Positions 9,355 to 18,829 are shown, counted from the first letter of the stretch. The stretch: 64,000 nt of DNA from Bradyrhizobium sp. AZCC 2262 (GCF_036924535.1 NZ_JAZHRT010000001.1:6076001-6140000), one strand, 5' to 3'. Notes: generated by a model from the letters alone, not told the origin. A program made the numbers and translations.

Positions 9355-10824
9355 TCACTTGATGTCGAAGATCCGGTCATAACTCCTGGGCATGGAAGCT
9401 GCCCGCTCGATGACCTCGCCAGCAGCCAGCATACGAAACTCCCTAAAACTCTCAGCGACGAGTTGAACGCCGACCGGAATATCATTCACAAGTCCAACCG
9501 GCACACTCAAGCCGGGAAGACTAAGTGCAGCCGTTGCCATCAGAGGGCTCTGCTCCGACACCATCCGTTCGTATCGGTTTGGCCCTTGCAAATCTTCACC
9601 CCATTGAAACGGAAGCTGACACGATGTCGGCATCAGCACTAATGGAAAGCGAGCAAATAACTCATTCCACTCACGCCGCATCACATCCCGCGTCTTCATC
9701 AAATTCACGTATCCACTAGCATCCAAAGGTTTTGCCAAGCCAAACAAATCATGAACTGATTTCATGATGATCGGATCGCCTGTCGCCTCGACTGCCGCGA
9801 GCATGCCAGTCTCTGCTTCCGTTCTCGCACACGAAAGCCACATCTGAGCTACATCAACGATCGACGGTGGGCGGACGCGTTCGACAAAATAGCCGGCATT
9901 TGAAAGCCATCCAGCGGCCCGCACCAGCGCATCCCTGATTTCAGGTGCGATGACAACTCCGTCCATATCGTCAACAAGAGCGACTCGGACCGGCTTGTCG
10001 TCATCTTCATATTCGAGCCGAGCATCGACCCACATGGGATCACGCGTATCCCGCTGCGCCATCTCCTTCAGCGACAGACGGAGATCACCAACGGATCGAG
10101 CAATCGGTCCTTGCGCGGACATCGTCTGCAAACCGAATGCACGCAACGACACCGTCGATGAATACGCCGGAACTCGCCCCGGTGTCGGTCTGAGGCCAGC
10201 CACACCACAAACATAGGCGGGATAGCGAATTGACCCTGCGATATCGGTGCCATGTGCAAGTGGGCACATTCCGGCCGCAACGGATACCGCGGCGCCGCCA
10301 CTGGATCCACCGCTTGTAATCTCATCACTCCAAACGTTAAGCGTTCGCCCGTAGAGCGGATTTTCCGTAAACCATCGGTACGAGAAAGATGGCACATTGG
10401 TACGGCCCAGAATGATGGCTCCAGACCTACGAAGATTGGTGACCACAGCGCTGTCTTCGGGAGCGATAAGCGCCTTATTGGCAACGACTCCGTTCGTCGT
10501 CGCCTCACCTTTTACATCAACGTTGAGCTTGATCGTGACTGGAACACCGTGCAACGGCCCGACCGCGCCTTGACGCTTTAGCGTTTCGTCAGCCTGCTTG
10601 GCAGCTCGGAGAACGCGCTCCTCGTCCAGATGAACAATGGCGTTCAACTTCGGATTCACCTGAGAGATACGTTTCAAATAGCTTGCGGCAACTTCAGAGC
10701 ATGAGATTGTGCCAGCACGTATCTGATCAGCAACGTCCTTAGCATCCCAGCGCCACACCTCAGACGGCAACTCGGATGTGCTACGATCAGCCGCGTCACC
10801 TGATCCAAACTTGAAACTCATCAC
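9355..10824 (-). CDS. Amidase-signature family hydrolase
   Basis: A 489-residue amidase-signature enzyme that hydrolyses a carboxamide to acid and amine or ammonia. The catalytic Ser-cisSer-Lys elements are visible: Lys in PVTIKLNVDV, the GGSSGGAAV glycine-serine loop, and the nucleophilic Ser in GTDIAGSIRYPA. Length is typical. GTG and ATG starts are adjacent, with an AAAGGGA ribosome-binding sequence just upstream. It precedes the aromatic-acid permease and follows a truncated amide-type binding protein, so aromatic or aliphatic amides are likely substrates. The exact one is unknown. Confidence 0.88.
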   Translation of the reverse strand: MMSFKFGSGDAADRSTSELPSEVWRWDAKDVADQIRAGTISCSEVAASYLKRISQVNPKLNAIVHLDEERVLRAAKQADETLKRQGAVGPLHGVPVTIKLNVDVKGEATTNGVVANKALIAPEDSAVVTNLRRSGAIILGRTNVPSFSYRWFTENPLYGRTLNVWSDEITSGGSSGGAAVSVAAGMCPLAHGTDIAGSIRYPAYVCGVAGLRPTPGRVPAYSSTVSLRAFGLQTMSAQGPIARSVGDLRLSLKEMAQRDTRDPMWVDARLEYEDDDKPVRVALVDDMDGVVIAPEIRDALVRAAGWLSNAGYFVERVRPPSIVDVAQMWLSCARTEAETGMLAAVEATGDPIIMKSVHDLFGLAKPLDASGYVNLMKTRDVMRREWNELFARFPLVLMPTSCQLPFQWGEDLQGPNRYERMVSEQSPLMATAALSLPGLSVPVGLVNDIPVGVQLVAESFREFRMLAAGEVIERAASMPRSYDRIFDIK

Positions 10825-11000
10825 AATCCCTTTCTACCCGCGTCGTTTTGCATTGCGTCGAGTTCGCCTCTCTGACAACAGAAATCCTAAACGTCGCGAT
10901 CGGACAAACTTGGCGCAATTTCGGCCAAGTGTCGGGTAGCAATGTCATTAAGCATTGGCCCAATCGACAACGTAATGCGACCTGATTGCATTCGGTCTTA

Positions 11001-11708
11001 TCAAGCAGCGGACTGCTGGTTGAATCCTGCACTTATGGATATGCGCTGCGCCTTGGAGGATTGCGCCTGCAGCAGGAACGAGGAGAACTCAGACGTGTTG
11101 ATCGGATGCTTCACTGCGCCGACGACCTTGCCGCCCGTCGCGTCGATGACCTTGCGGCTATCGGCCTCAAGCTGCGAGCCGAGAGAGTAATCGGCCGAGA
11201 GGAAGAACCATGTCTTTGCGCCGAGACGCGAGATCGCCCTGGTTGTACCCTGAGACAGTGCGTAGGTATCATAGGTCCAGTGAATGCCCGTCATCGAGCA
11301 TTGATCTCCGGTCAGGCGAGACGTCGCGGCGCCTGTGGCGAGAAACAGCCTCTTCTTGTCTCGCATGATGCCTTGCACCGCCAAAGCAACGGCGGAATTC
11401 GGCGCGTCGAGGATCTCCTCGACGCCCTCATTCTCCAGCCAACGCCGCACGATCATCGATCCCACATCTGCCTTATTCTGATGGTCGCCGGCAACCTGAA
11501 CGGTACGACCCAGTACCTTGCCCTTGAAGTCGTCAACGGCCATCTGCGCCGCAACCACCGATCCCTGGCCGCCATTATCGGCGTAAAGCGAGGACATGTC
11601 GGTCAGGACCCCGAGCTTGACCGGACCGTCCTGCATCGCGGACGTCACGAACAGTGTCGACGCCATGACGGCCCCGATAGCATTGCCTTTGACAGCTGCG
11701 ATCGACAT
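11001..11708 (-). pseudogene. ABC transporter substrate-binding protein, C-terminally truncated
   Basis: From the ATG at 11706-11708 the frame encodes a signal-like N-terminus (AIGAVMASTLFVTSA). It continues as a branched-chain-amino-acid/amide-type periplasmic binding protein (VKLGVLTDMSSLYAD, AAQMAVDDFKGKVLGR, WTYDTYALSQGTTRAI). Homology ends near FSSFLLQAQSS after about 220 residues, where about 400 are expected, and a short unrelated tail follows. Half the second lobe is lost, so ligand binding is unlikely. It lies upstream of the amidase and permease on the same strand and was probably the first gene of that operon. Confidence 0.75.
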
Positions 11709-11999
11709 CACGCAAAATCTCACTGCCCGTCTCCTCCACCCACGGCTGCCACGATAATGACGGGATCGCCCGGTTGCGGAAGTGAAACTCTTGCAGAGAG
11801 GTCCTGAACAGCATTCATACTGCCGGCGTCTGCAACGCCGCAGCATTCTTCGTCCACTCAGTTGGGTCTGCAGCGCGTCTGGCTTTAACTGGAATCGATC
11901 GCAGCAACACGTGGGCGGACGGTTCGCCATCGATTGGATCCATATCGTGTCCGTTTCTTTCAAGACATTGGACTTGAACCTGCTTAAGGTGAAATGGCC
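11709..11999. other. Intergenic stretch upstream of the truncated binding protein
   Basis: About 290 bases between two remnants transcribed in opposite directions. Open frames here read poorly and match nothing I recognise. No RNA gene or repeat is seen. Confidence 0.4.
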
Positions 12000-12212
12000 T
12001 TTTTTTTCACTAGGTACGTGAAGACGCCGACCGCAATCACTATCTTTCCGGGTGATTATCCGATCTCCAACCCACCGCTAAGCGCGGCGAAGCGCGGTTA
12101 CAACGTCGTTCAGTACACCGCGATGCCGTCCGGCGGACATTTCGCAGCTTTGGAAAAACCCGAAGAGCTCGTGAGCGAAATCCGCGCCGGACTTCGCTCC
12201 CTGGGCAAGTGA
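12000..12212 (+). pseudogene. Epoxide hydrolase-type alpha/beta hydrolase, C-terminal remnant
   Basis: About 70 codons match the C-terminal end of soluble epoxide hydrolases by eye: VKTPTAITIFPGDYPI, AAKRGYNVVQYTAMPSGG and HFAALEKPEELVSEIR. The GGHFAALE segment contains the catalytic-triad histidine, but the nucleophile and lid domains are gone. It is the first of several unrelated 3' gene ends packed into 12.0-12.5 kb. Confidence 0.7.
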
Positions 12213-12325
12213 GCCTTACACAAGGTGATGCAGTGCAGCCCGTCGTCGACGAACTGGCAACCACAATAAACCAATCGGCCAGTGAGATATGTAAGGAAGC
12301 ATTATAATTGCCACCGGACTTCCAG

Positions 12326-12463
12326 CTACATAATCCGGCCATCATCGATGTGTTCGTAGCGCCGGACGAAGTGCCGAACTTGCCGCATCTCGATCTAGAG
12401 CAGATCGAGAATTACGCGGTCACGAAGGTCAAGAAAACGGTGCTCGCCGTCACGGGTGGATGA
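12326..12463 (+). pseudogene. Thiamine-pyrophosphate enzyme (PoxB/acetolactate synthase-like), C-terminal remnant
   Basis: A 45-codon open stretch ending in TGA reads NPAIIDVFVAPDEVPNLPHL then DLEQIENYAVTKVKKTVLAV. That is the usual final segment of pyruvate-oxidase-like ThDP enzymes. Nothing of the rest of the gene is present. It shows that this intergenic interval is a patchwork of gene tails. Confidence 0.5.
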
Positions 12464-12720
12464 CACGGCGTACGCCGTACGCTTCCGATCGGCTTGTTTG
12501 CCGCACGACGGCTACTCGCACAATCTGATCTACGGCGACACAAACGCTGATTCTATCGCCGCCAAGGGCTTGAGTTACGGCGGCGCAATCCCGCGAGCAA
12601 CAGCAGGATATCTCGGGTTACCCGACGACGCCCCAGAAAAGCTCTTCAAGGAAAGCTTGGCGCGGTCTCGCAAGGCACGGCGTGCAAGCTGCTAAAGAGG
12701 GGACGCACGTGCAGCCCGAA
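12464..12720. other. Unassigned sequence between gene remnants
   Basis: An open frame of about 79 codons exists on the plus strand. Its composition and lack of a ribosome-binding site argue against a real gene, and I see no homology. Confidence 0.3.
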
Positions 12721-13188
12721 TCACACAAGCCAGACCGGCGCGCGGTGTTTCTCGCCGTCTATTATTTCATTGCGCACAAGCAGATGCACTGCAGTCCAAT
12801 AGGCTTCCGCGGCGACGGCTGGGGCATCGACCCCACCATCAAGAAGGGACCGCAGCTCATCGGAGACGGCGTCTCCGATGAGCCAGGTCTGCTCGAATTG
12901 GTTGCCACGCAGATTTCTGATTGTGCTCGGCAGCAGCTCGGTAACTGCCTCAGACAGCGTCCAGGGTTTCGGCTTAAGATGACCGTCGTTATCTTCTCTC
13001 GGCTTCTTTATCTGCAAGTAGTGACGTCGTTCGATCGCACCTACCGTCCAGTAGAGATCGAGGTCCTCGATGCCTTCTGGACGCACGCGCGCAGCCGGAC
13101 CATTGCGATCGAAATGGTCGAAGAGGCGATCCAAGATGACCGTGGCCTGGTACTCAAAGCTTTGGATTGCGTTGATGCCGTTTGACAT
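12721..13188 (-). pseudogene. DUF4297-like nuclease-domain protein, probably truncated
   Basis: The 155 residues start MSNGINAIQSFEYQATVILD and contain EGIEDLDLYW followed by RRHYLQIKKP. This E/D...QxK pattern after a FEYQ helix is typical of restriction-endonuclease-fold DUF4297-like domains that precede other modules in anti-phage proteins. The frame ends at HRAPVWLV without a further domain, although family members are usually much longer, so I read it as a 5' remnant. It lies 50 bases downstream of a broken AAA ATPase on the same strand. Family assignment is from memory and moderate in confidence. Confidence 0.5.
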
Positions 13189-13238
13189 AGAGAGAAGGCC
13201 GCGTTCCTACCGGCGGACAGTTGGGACCGGCATCTAGT

Positions 13239-14158
13239 TCAGAATGTATTGCTACGCCCTATCTTATCGTCGGGAGTTAACCTGATAGAGCGTTGGCAAA
13301 ACTGCTGCAGCTGCTGATCGTTGATGATTTCGGTCTTATAGGCGGCATTGGTGTCGTGATGGAACTTGTTCGCATATTCGAGCAAATCCTGTAGTTCTGC
13401 GGAGTCCGTCGCCGCCAATATCTCATCTGGCTTGCCGAGACGCTGCCTGCATAGGCCGAGGAAGGGGCCGAGCAATGTGTCGGGCGGAAACTCCTGCGGA
13501 TATGCCACCCGCATAAAGGCTTCGAGAAGTGGCCGGAGCGATGCAGCAGCTTCGCGCTCGTCGGCGGCGTTGTTCGAAGCGATGTATGCGACCACCTTGG
13601 CATGCCGCTTATCGTGCTCGGTAATCGAGTCCTGCTGCACGTTCCAAGCAACTAGGCTCGATCCATCGTTTTCGCTGATGACCTTTATGGCTGCACGGGA
13701 AAACTCGATCAGCCTTCTCCCACACAGTGCATAAAAAGGGTCGCGAGTGGGAGAGCACGATAACTTGCCCCACCCTGGCGGCGCAACTCCTGCACTGTGG
13801 TCAGTGATCGGCTTTCGTCTAAACTCGTCATTGGATCATCGATCACGACAATTTTTTGCGCGAGGTGCGCATCCCGATCAAGGGATGCAAAAAAGAAAGC
13901 CAGTGCTAGGGTATTGCGATCGCCCGCGCCGAGCGTGTTCTTGAACGCCGGTTCGCCGGGATTGCCGGTCAGAGGAACGGCGATACTATCGATAATTACG
14001 TTATACGTGCAGGACGATCCACCCCGGCTATTGACGGAAGATATACGCCCTGCATTCCGCTGTGCGACTGAAAGAGCGACATGGTTTCGATCACCATATT
14101 TATCGAAGTCCCGGAAGTTCTGGGCAACATGGAAGGCACCGTGATTGTTAAACAGCAA
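13239..14158 (-). pseudogene. AAA/SMC-like ATPase (AAA_13, RloC-like), C-terminal remnant with frameshifts
   Basis: The readable start contains FKNTLGAGDRNTLALAFFFA, an ABC-type signature, and KIVVIDDPMTSLDESRS, a Walker B and D-loop. The frame then breaks. VIVLSHSRPFL is found one frame over, and RAAIKVISENDGSSLVAW with QDSITEHDKRHAKVV in a third. The final part (LEYANKFHHDTNAAYKTEII) is the helical C-terminus typical of RloC/PrrC-like ATPases. The N-terminal Walker A half is missing. It is probably a dead anti-phage or tRNA-nuclease-type ATPase. Confidence 0.65.
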
Positions 14159-14204
14159 CAGGCGCAGCTTGTGTCACGCAAGCTGCGCCATTTTCGCTGG
14201 GGTT

Positions 14205-14768
14205 TCAGGCCGCCTTCGATTTCGCGACGTGGGTCGCGATCGCATCCATCAGCGCCGGAGACAAACAATCATAAGGCTCAAGCCCGAGTTCCTTGAGACG
14301 CGATCGAATGCCCGCCATCGCCGATGGGGCGACGCCAGACTCGATTACGGACGACACAAACGCGGCAAACCCCGGGGCTGCCGAGCCGGCTTCCTGGAAA
14401 AGTTCGGGGTGGATGAAGTCGAGGCCATAGAAGGGATGGCCTTTATTCTCGATGCGGCCATACATATGCGTGCCGCAGACCTTGCAGGCGTGGCGCTGAA
14501 TCGCCGCCGAGACGTCGACAACGTGCAGCTTGTCGCCATTCTCGAGCACGGTCACGTTCTCGCGCGGCACCACCGCGACCACCGAGAAGATCGCGCCGGC
14601 GGCCTTCCAGCACTTGGTGCAGCCGCAGGCATGATTATGGGCGACGTCGCCCTTGATGCCGACGTTGACCGGTCTGTCCTTGCATTTGCAGGCCAAGGTT
14701 CCGCCGGCAAAGTGCCCGGAGCCTTTCTTTATTCCGTTGTCAACCGATGGATGAATATGAGCAGTCAT
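14205..14768 (-). CDS. gfa: S-(hydroxymethyl)glutathione synthase (glutathione-dependent formaldehyde-activating enzyme)
   Basis: A 187-residue zinc protein that speeds condensation of formaldehyde with glutathione. The cysteine zinc sites of the Gfa fold are visible: [18 protein letters not shown] and [13 protein letters not shown]. Length matches the family (about 190). It lies 33 bases downstream of the class III alcohol dehydrogenase on the same strand, the standard pairing for formaldehyde oxidation. In this neighbourhood the formaldehyde could come from oxidative O-demethylation by the P450 at 36.8-37.9 kb (inference). Confidence 0.93.
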   Translation of the reverse strand: MTAHIHPSVDNGIKKGSGHFAGGTLACKCKDRPVNVGIKGDVAHNHACGCTKCWKAAGAIFSVVAVVPRENVTVLENGDKLHVVDVSAAIQRHACKVCGTHMYGRIENKGHPFYGLDFIHPELFQEAGSAAPGFAAFVSSVIESGVAPSAMAGIRSRLKELGLEPYDCLSPALMDAIATHVAKSKAA

Positions 14769-14801
14769 AGGTCTGTCCTCCTAGTGTTTGGCGTTTTTGC
14801 T

Positions 14802-15911
14802 TTAGAATATGACGACCGAGCGGATCGACTTGCCTTCGTGCATCAGATCGAATCCCTTGTTGATCTCCTCCAGCTTGAGCACATGGGTGATCATCGGATC
14901 GATCTGGATCTTTCCGTTCATGTACCAGTCGACGATCTTCGGCACGTCGGTGCGGCCCCGCGCGCCGCCGAACGCGGTGCCCTTCCAGATCCGGCCGGTC
15001 ACCAGCTGGAACGGCCGTGTGGCGATTTCCTTGCCGGATTCCGCCACGCCGATCACGACGGAGACGCCCCAACCGCGATGGCACGCCTCGAGTGCCTGGC
15101 GCATCACGGTCGTGTTGCCGGTGCAGTCGAAGGTGTAGTCGGCGCCGCCATCGGTAAGCGTCACCAGATGCTGAACGATATCGCCACCGACTTTGGATGG
15201 ATTAACGAAATGCGTCATGCCAAAGTGGCGCCCCCATTCCTCCTTGGCGTCGTTGAGATCAACCCCAATGATCTTGTCGGCGCCCACCATCCTGGCGCCC
15301 TGGATCACGTTAAGTCCGATTCCGCCAAGCCCGAACACCACTACATTGGCGCCAGGCGTGACTTTGGCGGTGTTGACCACCGCGCCGATGCCCGTGGTGA
15401 CGCCGCAGCCGATGTAGCAGCTCTTGTCGAATGGCGCGTCTTCACGAATTTTGGCAACTGCGATCTCCGGCAAGACGGTGAAATTGGAGAACGTCGAGCA
15501 GCCCATGTAGTGGAAGATCGTCTTGCCCTTGTGGCTGAAGCGCGACGTTCCGTCCGGCATCACTCCCTTACCTTGCGTATCACGGATGGCGGTGCAGAGA
15601 TTGGTCTTGCCCGACAGGCACGACTTGCACTGACGGCACTCGGGCGTGTAAAGCGGGATCACGTGATCACCCGGTTTGACCGAGCTCACTCCTGGTCCGA
15701 TCTCCCGGACAACTCCAGCGCCCTCATGTCCCAGGACGGACGGAAAGATACCTTCGCTGTCGAAACCATCGAGCGTATAGGCATCAGTATGGCAGATCCC
15801 TGTTGCCATGATCTCCACCAGAACCTCACCGAACCTTGGCCCATCAAGGTCGATCTCGACAATCTCAAGCGGCTTCTTGGCTTCAAACGCAACGGCAGCG
15901 CGCGTCCTCAT
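14802..15911 (-). CDS. S-(hydroxymethyl)glutathione dehydrogenase / class III alcohol dehydrogenase
   Basis: A 369-residue zinc enzyme that oxidises S-hydroxymethylglutathione with NAD. Catalytic zinc ligands appear in [14 protein letters not shown] and [14 protein letters not shown]. The structural zinc site is the four-cysteine stretch [15 protein letters not shown]. The nucleotide-binding motif is [20 protein letters not shown]. Length and motif spacing are standard. It is followed by gfa and preceded by a divergent LysR gene, so LysR control is likely. The first codons ([20 protein letters not shown]) are typical, which supports this start. Confidence 0.95.
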   Translation of the reverse strand: MRTRAAVAFEAKKPLEIVEIDLDGPRFGEVLVEIMATGICHTDAYTLDGFDSEGIFPSVLGHEGAGVVREIGPGVSSVKPGDHVIPLYTPECRQCKSCLSGKTNLCTAIRDTQGKGVMPDGTSRFSHKGKTIFHYMGCSTFSNFTVLPEIAVAKIREDAPFDKSCYIGCGVTTGIGAVVNTAKVTPGANVVVFGLGGIGLNVIQGARMVGADKIIGVDLNDAKEEWGRHFGMTHFVNPSKVGGDIVQHLVTLTDGGADYTFDCTGNTTVMRQALEACHRGWGVSVVIGVAESGKEIATRPFQLVTGRIWKGTAFGGARGRTDVPKIVDWYMNGKIQIDPMITHVLKLEEINKGFDLMHEGKSIRSVVIF

Positions 15912-15977
15912 GAATGTCGTCCTCCCTGTGGCCGAACGCTAGTCGCTTCGCGACATGGTGATAATCCAGCTTTTTCT

Positions 15978-15990
15978 GAAAACAGTTTTC
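15978..15990. promoter_or_regulatory. Palindrome in the adh/LysR divergent promoter
   Basis: The perfect 13-base palindrome GAAAACAGTTTTC lies in the 104-bp gap between the divergently transcribed formaldehyde dehydrogenase and the LysR gene, 25 bases before the LysR start. Its position suits an autoregulatory operator, but AT-rich symmetric stretches also occur by chance in promoters. Confidence 0.4.
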
Positions 15991-16015
15991 CCAATTCGCA
16001 AAGATGAGGATGTAA

Positions 16016-16930
16016 ATGCAGAGCTGGGAGGGTCTCGATGCCTTCGTGGCTGTCGCCGAAACTGGTAACTTTACCCGCGCGGCCAGCCGCCTCGGAGTAT
16101 CGATCTCTCAGGTCAGCCGGGAAATAAATCGGCTTGAGGAGCGCCTAGGCACGCAGCTGTTGGTGCGCAATACCAGACGTGTTGCGCTGACGGAAAACGG
16201 ACGCCTGTTTGAGCAGCGCTGCCGTCAACTAATCGATGACCGCGAAGCGGCCTTCGATTCCGTTATTTCCGGCAAGGATGCGATCAAGGGGCTGATCCGA
16301 TTGACTTGCGCCGTAGCTTACGGCGAGCGAACAATCACCCCGATCATTGGACGATTCGTAGCCGAGCATCCCGAAATCAGCGTCGACATGGAGCTCACCA
16401 ACCGTGTGCTCGATCTGGTCGCCGACGGCGTGGATCTCGGAGTGAGGATTGGGGAAATCACCGACGCTCGTCTTGGTCGGGTTCAACTTGGGTCAAGGTC
16501 GCTTCACGTGTGTGCAGCTCCTGCCTATGTGGAACGCCACGGCGCTCCCGCGAGTTCGTCGGACATAAACGCCCACGCATGCCTGCTTGGAACAGCCCAA
16601 CGCTGGCAATTCAAGACCGCAGGACAGGAAAATCAAATCGCCCCGCAGGGACGGTGGCGCTGCAACAGCGGCTTTTCGGTGCTGGATGCCGCAATTCAAG
16701 GCCTGGGGCTCTGCCAGCTTCCCGATTTCTACGTGCAGGATCATCTACGCGACGGAACGCTGGTAGAGCTGCTTGCCGAAGAACGCCCTTCTGACCAGGC
16801 GATTTGGGCGGTTTTTCCGAAGCGATCGCCCCAGCCGTCGAGGATCGCCGCTTTGATCAGATTCTTGCAGGTGAATCTTTCCCTATCATCCGAGATCCGC
16901 CATGTCGATGATCACAATGCTGCGCGATGA
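16016..16930 (+). CDS. LysR-family transcriptional regulator
   Basis: A 304-residue LysR protein. The N-terminal winged helix reads LDAFVAVAETGNFTRAASRL and VSISQVSREINRLEERLGTQ. The effector domain follows from about residue 90 (GLIRLTCAVAYGERTITPII). It belongs to the branch ending in a strongly diverged C-terminus. It is divergent from the formaldehyde dehydrogenase/gfa pair and is the likely regulator of that pair. The effector is unknown. Confidence 0.9.
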   Translation: MQSWEGLDAFVAVAETGNFTRAASRLGVSISQVSREINRLEERLGTQLLVRNTRRVALTENGRLFEQRCRQLIDDREAAFDSVISGKDAIKGLIRLTCAVAYGERTITPIIGRFVAEHPEISVDMELTNRVLDLVADGVDLGVRIGEITDARLGRVQLGSRSLHVCAAPAYVERHGAPASSSDINAHACLLGTAQRWQFKTAGQENQIAPQGRWRCNSGFSVLDAAIQGLGLCQLPDFYVQDHLRDGTLVELLAEERPSDQAIWAVFPKRSPQPSRIAALIRFLQVNLSLSSEIRHVDDHNAAR

Positions 16931-17359
16931 ACATCGTAACCCCGCGTGCTCGAAAAGGGCCGCGTCGGCATCGGCTCGCTGGCAATGTTCATTGGCACGC
17001 TTCGTCCGGCGCGAGCTGTGCCCGCGAGGGGATCAGGGCTAGAGCATCTTCTTTCTCCTAGTTGCGGACGGCAGCGACAACCGCGTTAGGCTGCTCTCGG
17101 ATGAGCGCGTGACTCGTGTTGTCTACAGATGGTCAACCGCTCCCCGAACAACGCCTGCTCGACCCGCCGCCGCGGTCACGAAACTCGGTTGCACGTCGCT
17201 GGCGAGGTTGTCCTGATCTCCCCCGTAATTCCGGGTCAGGTGCGCCTCGCCGCCTGTCGCTACCGCTCGTGAACAGGGCCAGCGCATCCAGCAGGTACTC
17301 GCAACGCTGCAATAATCCAAATGTGAAGTCCACCCCACTCCAAACAAGGGAAGCCCATC
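16931..17359. other. Intergenic region, no recognisable gene
   Basis: About 430 bases between the LysR gene and the OsmC fragment. Short open frames on both strands are low in coding quality and match nothing I know. No tRNA, hairpin terminator or repeat was found. Confidence 0.4.
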
Positions 17360-17614
17360 ATGGGTGCATCAACGAAGACAGCCGAACAGACAGTCGTCAA
17401 CGGCATCAATATTGACGACCTGTTTGCGCGGATCGACGACGTCAAGCGCGAACCTGAAAAAGGCAAGACGAACTGGCACGTCATCACGACTTGGCAGGGC
17501 CAGACTGACACGATCGAGTTGGATGGGGAGGGTAGCCATCGCGCTGTGGTACAGCCAGAATCATCAATCTTGGTGCTATTTTATGCGCAAGCGCAACGCA
17601 TCTATTCGCCATAA
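17360..17614 (+). pseudogene. OsmC-family protein, N-terminal remnant
   Basis: The first 50 codons (VVNGINIDDLFARIDDVKRE, WHVITTWQGQTDTIELDG) match the start of OsmC-like peroxide-reducing proteins. After that the frame continues with unrelated residues and stops, so both catalytic cysteines are absent. The ATG is preceded by AAGGGAAGCC. It is probably the left part of a gene cut by recombination just before the RES-domain gene. Confidence 0.6.
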
Positions 17615-17735
17615 CCAACGGCCCGAGCGGCTCTGATGCAACCTCAATCTCTTGTGATTGGGTCTAAAGCGGAAGGAGCCGCACGATCAGCGTTGGCACT
17701 CGACCAAAGCTTGATGCTTCTTAAGGAGAATTTAG

Positions 17736-18758
17736 ATGATTCAAGGCCCGGATTGGCGCAGCTTCGAGAATTCATTCGAAACCGAGGCCCACTTTTTCAG
17801 TCGCACGGCAGCAAGTCAGCTTACATCAATCTTCGATGGTATTGGTGAGTTGCAAACGCGCGACGGTCGCCCACTCGTCGTGGATGCGGGTCCTGGAACG
17901 GATTTTCATATCCTCTATCGCGCTCGGGTCTTTCAATCTGACGACAAACTCAGAGCCGCCCTCGGCAGGCCGGACATCCACCTCGGCTCGCCGCCGCCCC
18001 CCTTGGCAGCGGCCAACCGAATGAACGCACGTGGCATCTCGGTCTTCTATGGTGCAAACAATCACAATGCGGTTGTTGCCGAGGTGCGGCCGCCTGTTGG
18101 TAGTCAGGTCGCGGTGGCCCAATTCGAAATCGTTAGGAATCTTCGACTGCTCGACTTGACCGCTCTTAGGGACGTCCGCGTCACTGGAAGCCTTGCCGAT
18201 TTCGGGTTAGCTGGGAGAATGGAGAGCGCCGTGTTCCTGCGGTCGCTGAGTGGACATATCACGCGGCCGACAATGCCCGATGACGAACCGCTTGGATACG
18301 TCGCAACGCAGGCCATAGTCGATTTTCTTGCGACCGAGGCTTCGGCGCCGATTGACGGCATCATTTTTCCATCAGTGCAGGCCGCCGGAGACGTCCTCAA
18401 TGTCATCCTTTTTCATAAGGCAGCCCGCGTCGAGCCCCTGAACGTTCCAGAGGGAACAGAGATCAGCGCGAGCACGGGCCGTTGGGCAGAGGATGGTTGG
18501 GTGGAAGATTACGAAGTGCTTGAGAAAGTTCCGCCTTTGCACGGGGAAATTGATAAGAACGAGTCGGGATGGCCGGAGTCTACCGCAATTGCGGAAGCAA
18601 TGCCTCTTAATCCTGGGGATGACGATTGGCGCGACCATAGTTTGCGCATCGTGCCGGAAAGCGTGGTGGTGCATCGCGTAAAGCGCCTCGATTTCGCGAC
18701 GGACGAATTTGGGGTGAAAAGGCACCGTCGGAAACAACAGGACAGCATCAATTTTTAG
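17736..18758 (+). CDS. RES-domain protein (NAD+ phosphorylase-type toxin fold)
   Basis: A 340-residue protein with a RES domain at about residues 55-235. The three name-giving polar residues can be placed: Arg in HILYRARVF, Glu in AVVAEVRPP and Ser in IIFPSVQAAG. ANRMNARGISVFYGA is also typical. RES toxins break down NAD+ using phosphate and are normally held in check by an Xre/MbcA-type antitoxin. No such antitoxin lies next to this gene. This one carries about 100 extra C-terminal residues. The start is well supported by AAGGAG eight bases upstream of ATG. It might act alone as a stress or defence factor. Confidence 0.75.
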   Translation: MIQGPDWRSFENSFETEAHFFSRTAASQLTSIFDGIGELQTRDGRPLVVDAGPGTDFHILYRARVFQSDDKLRAALGRPDIHLGSPPPPLAAANRMNARGISVFYGANNHNAVVAEVRPPVGSQVAVAQFEIVRNLRLLDLTALRDVRVTGSLADFGLAGRMESAVFLRSLSGHITRPTMPDDEPLGYVATQAIVDFLATEASAPIDGIIFPSVQAAGDVLNVILFHKAARVEPLNVPEGTEISASTGRWAEDGWVEDYEVLEKVPPLHGEIDKNESGWPESTAIAEAMPLNPGDDDWRDHSLRIVPESVVVHRVKRLDFATDEFGVKRHRRKQQDSINF

Positions 18759-18829
18759 ACCGGTCGCTAACACCAGCGATCGGAGCGATCAGGCTTCGCC
18801 TTAACCTGGTCAATGCAGACGGCGTACAT

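Noticed and set aside
10986..11807. A 273-codon plus-strand frame
   Set aside because: It mirrors the truncated ABC binding protein on the other strand, which has clear homology. The plus-strand product has no recognisable features.
14145..16007. A 620-codon open frame on the plus strand
   Set aside because: It is antisense to gfa and the formaldehyde dehydrogenase, both with full motif sets. Its own product is His/Asp/Arg-rich without any domain, as expected of a shadow in GC-rich DNA.
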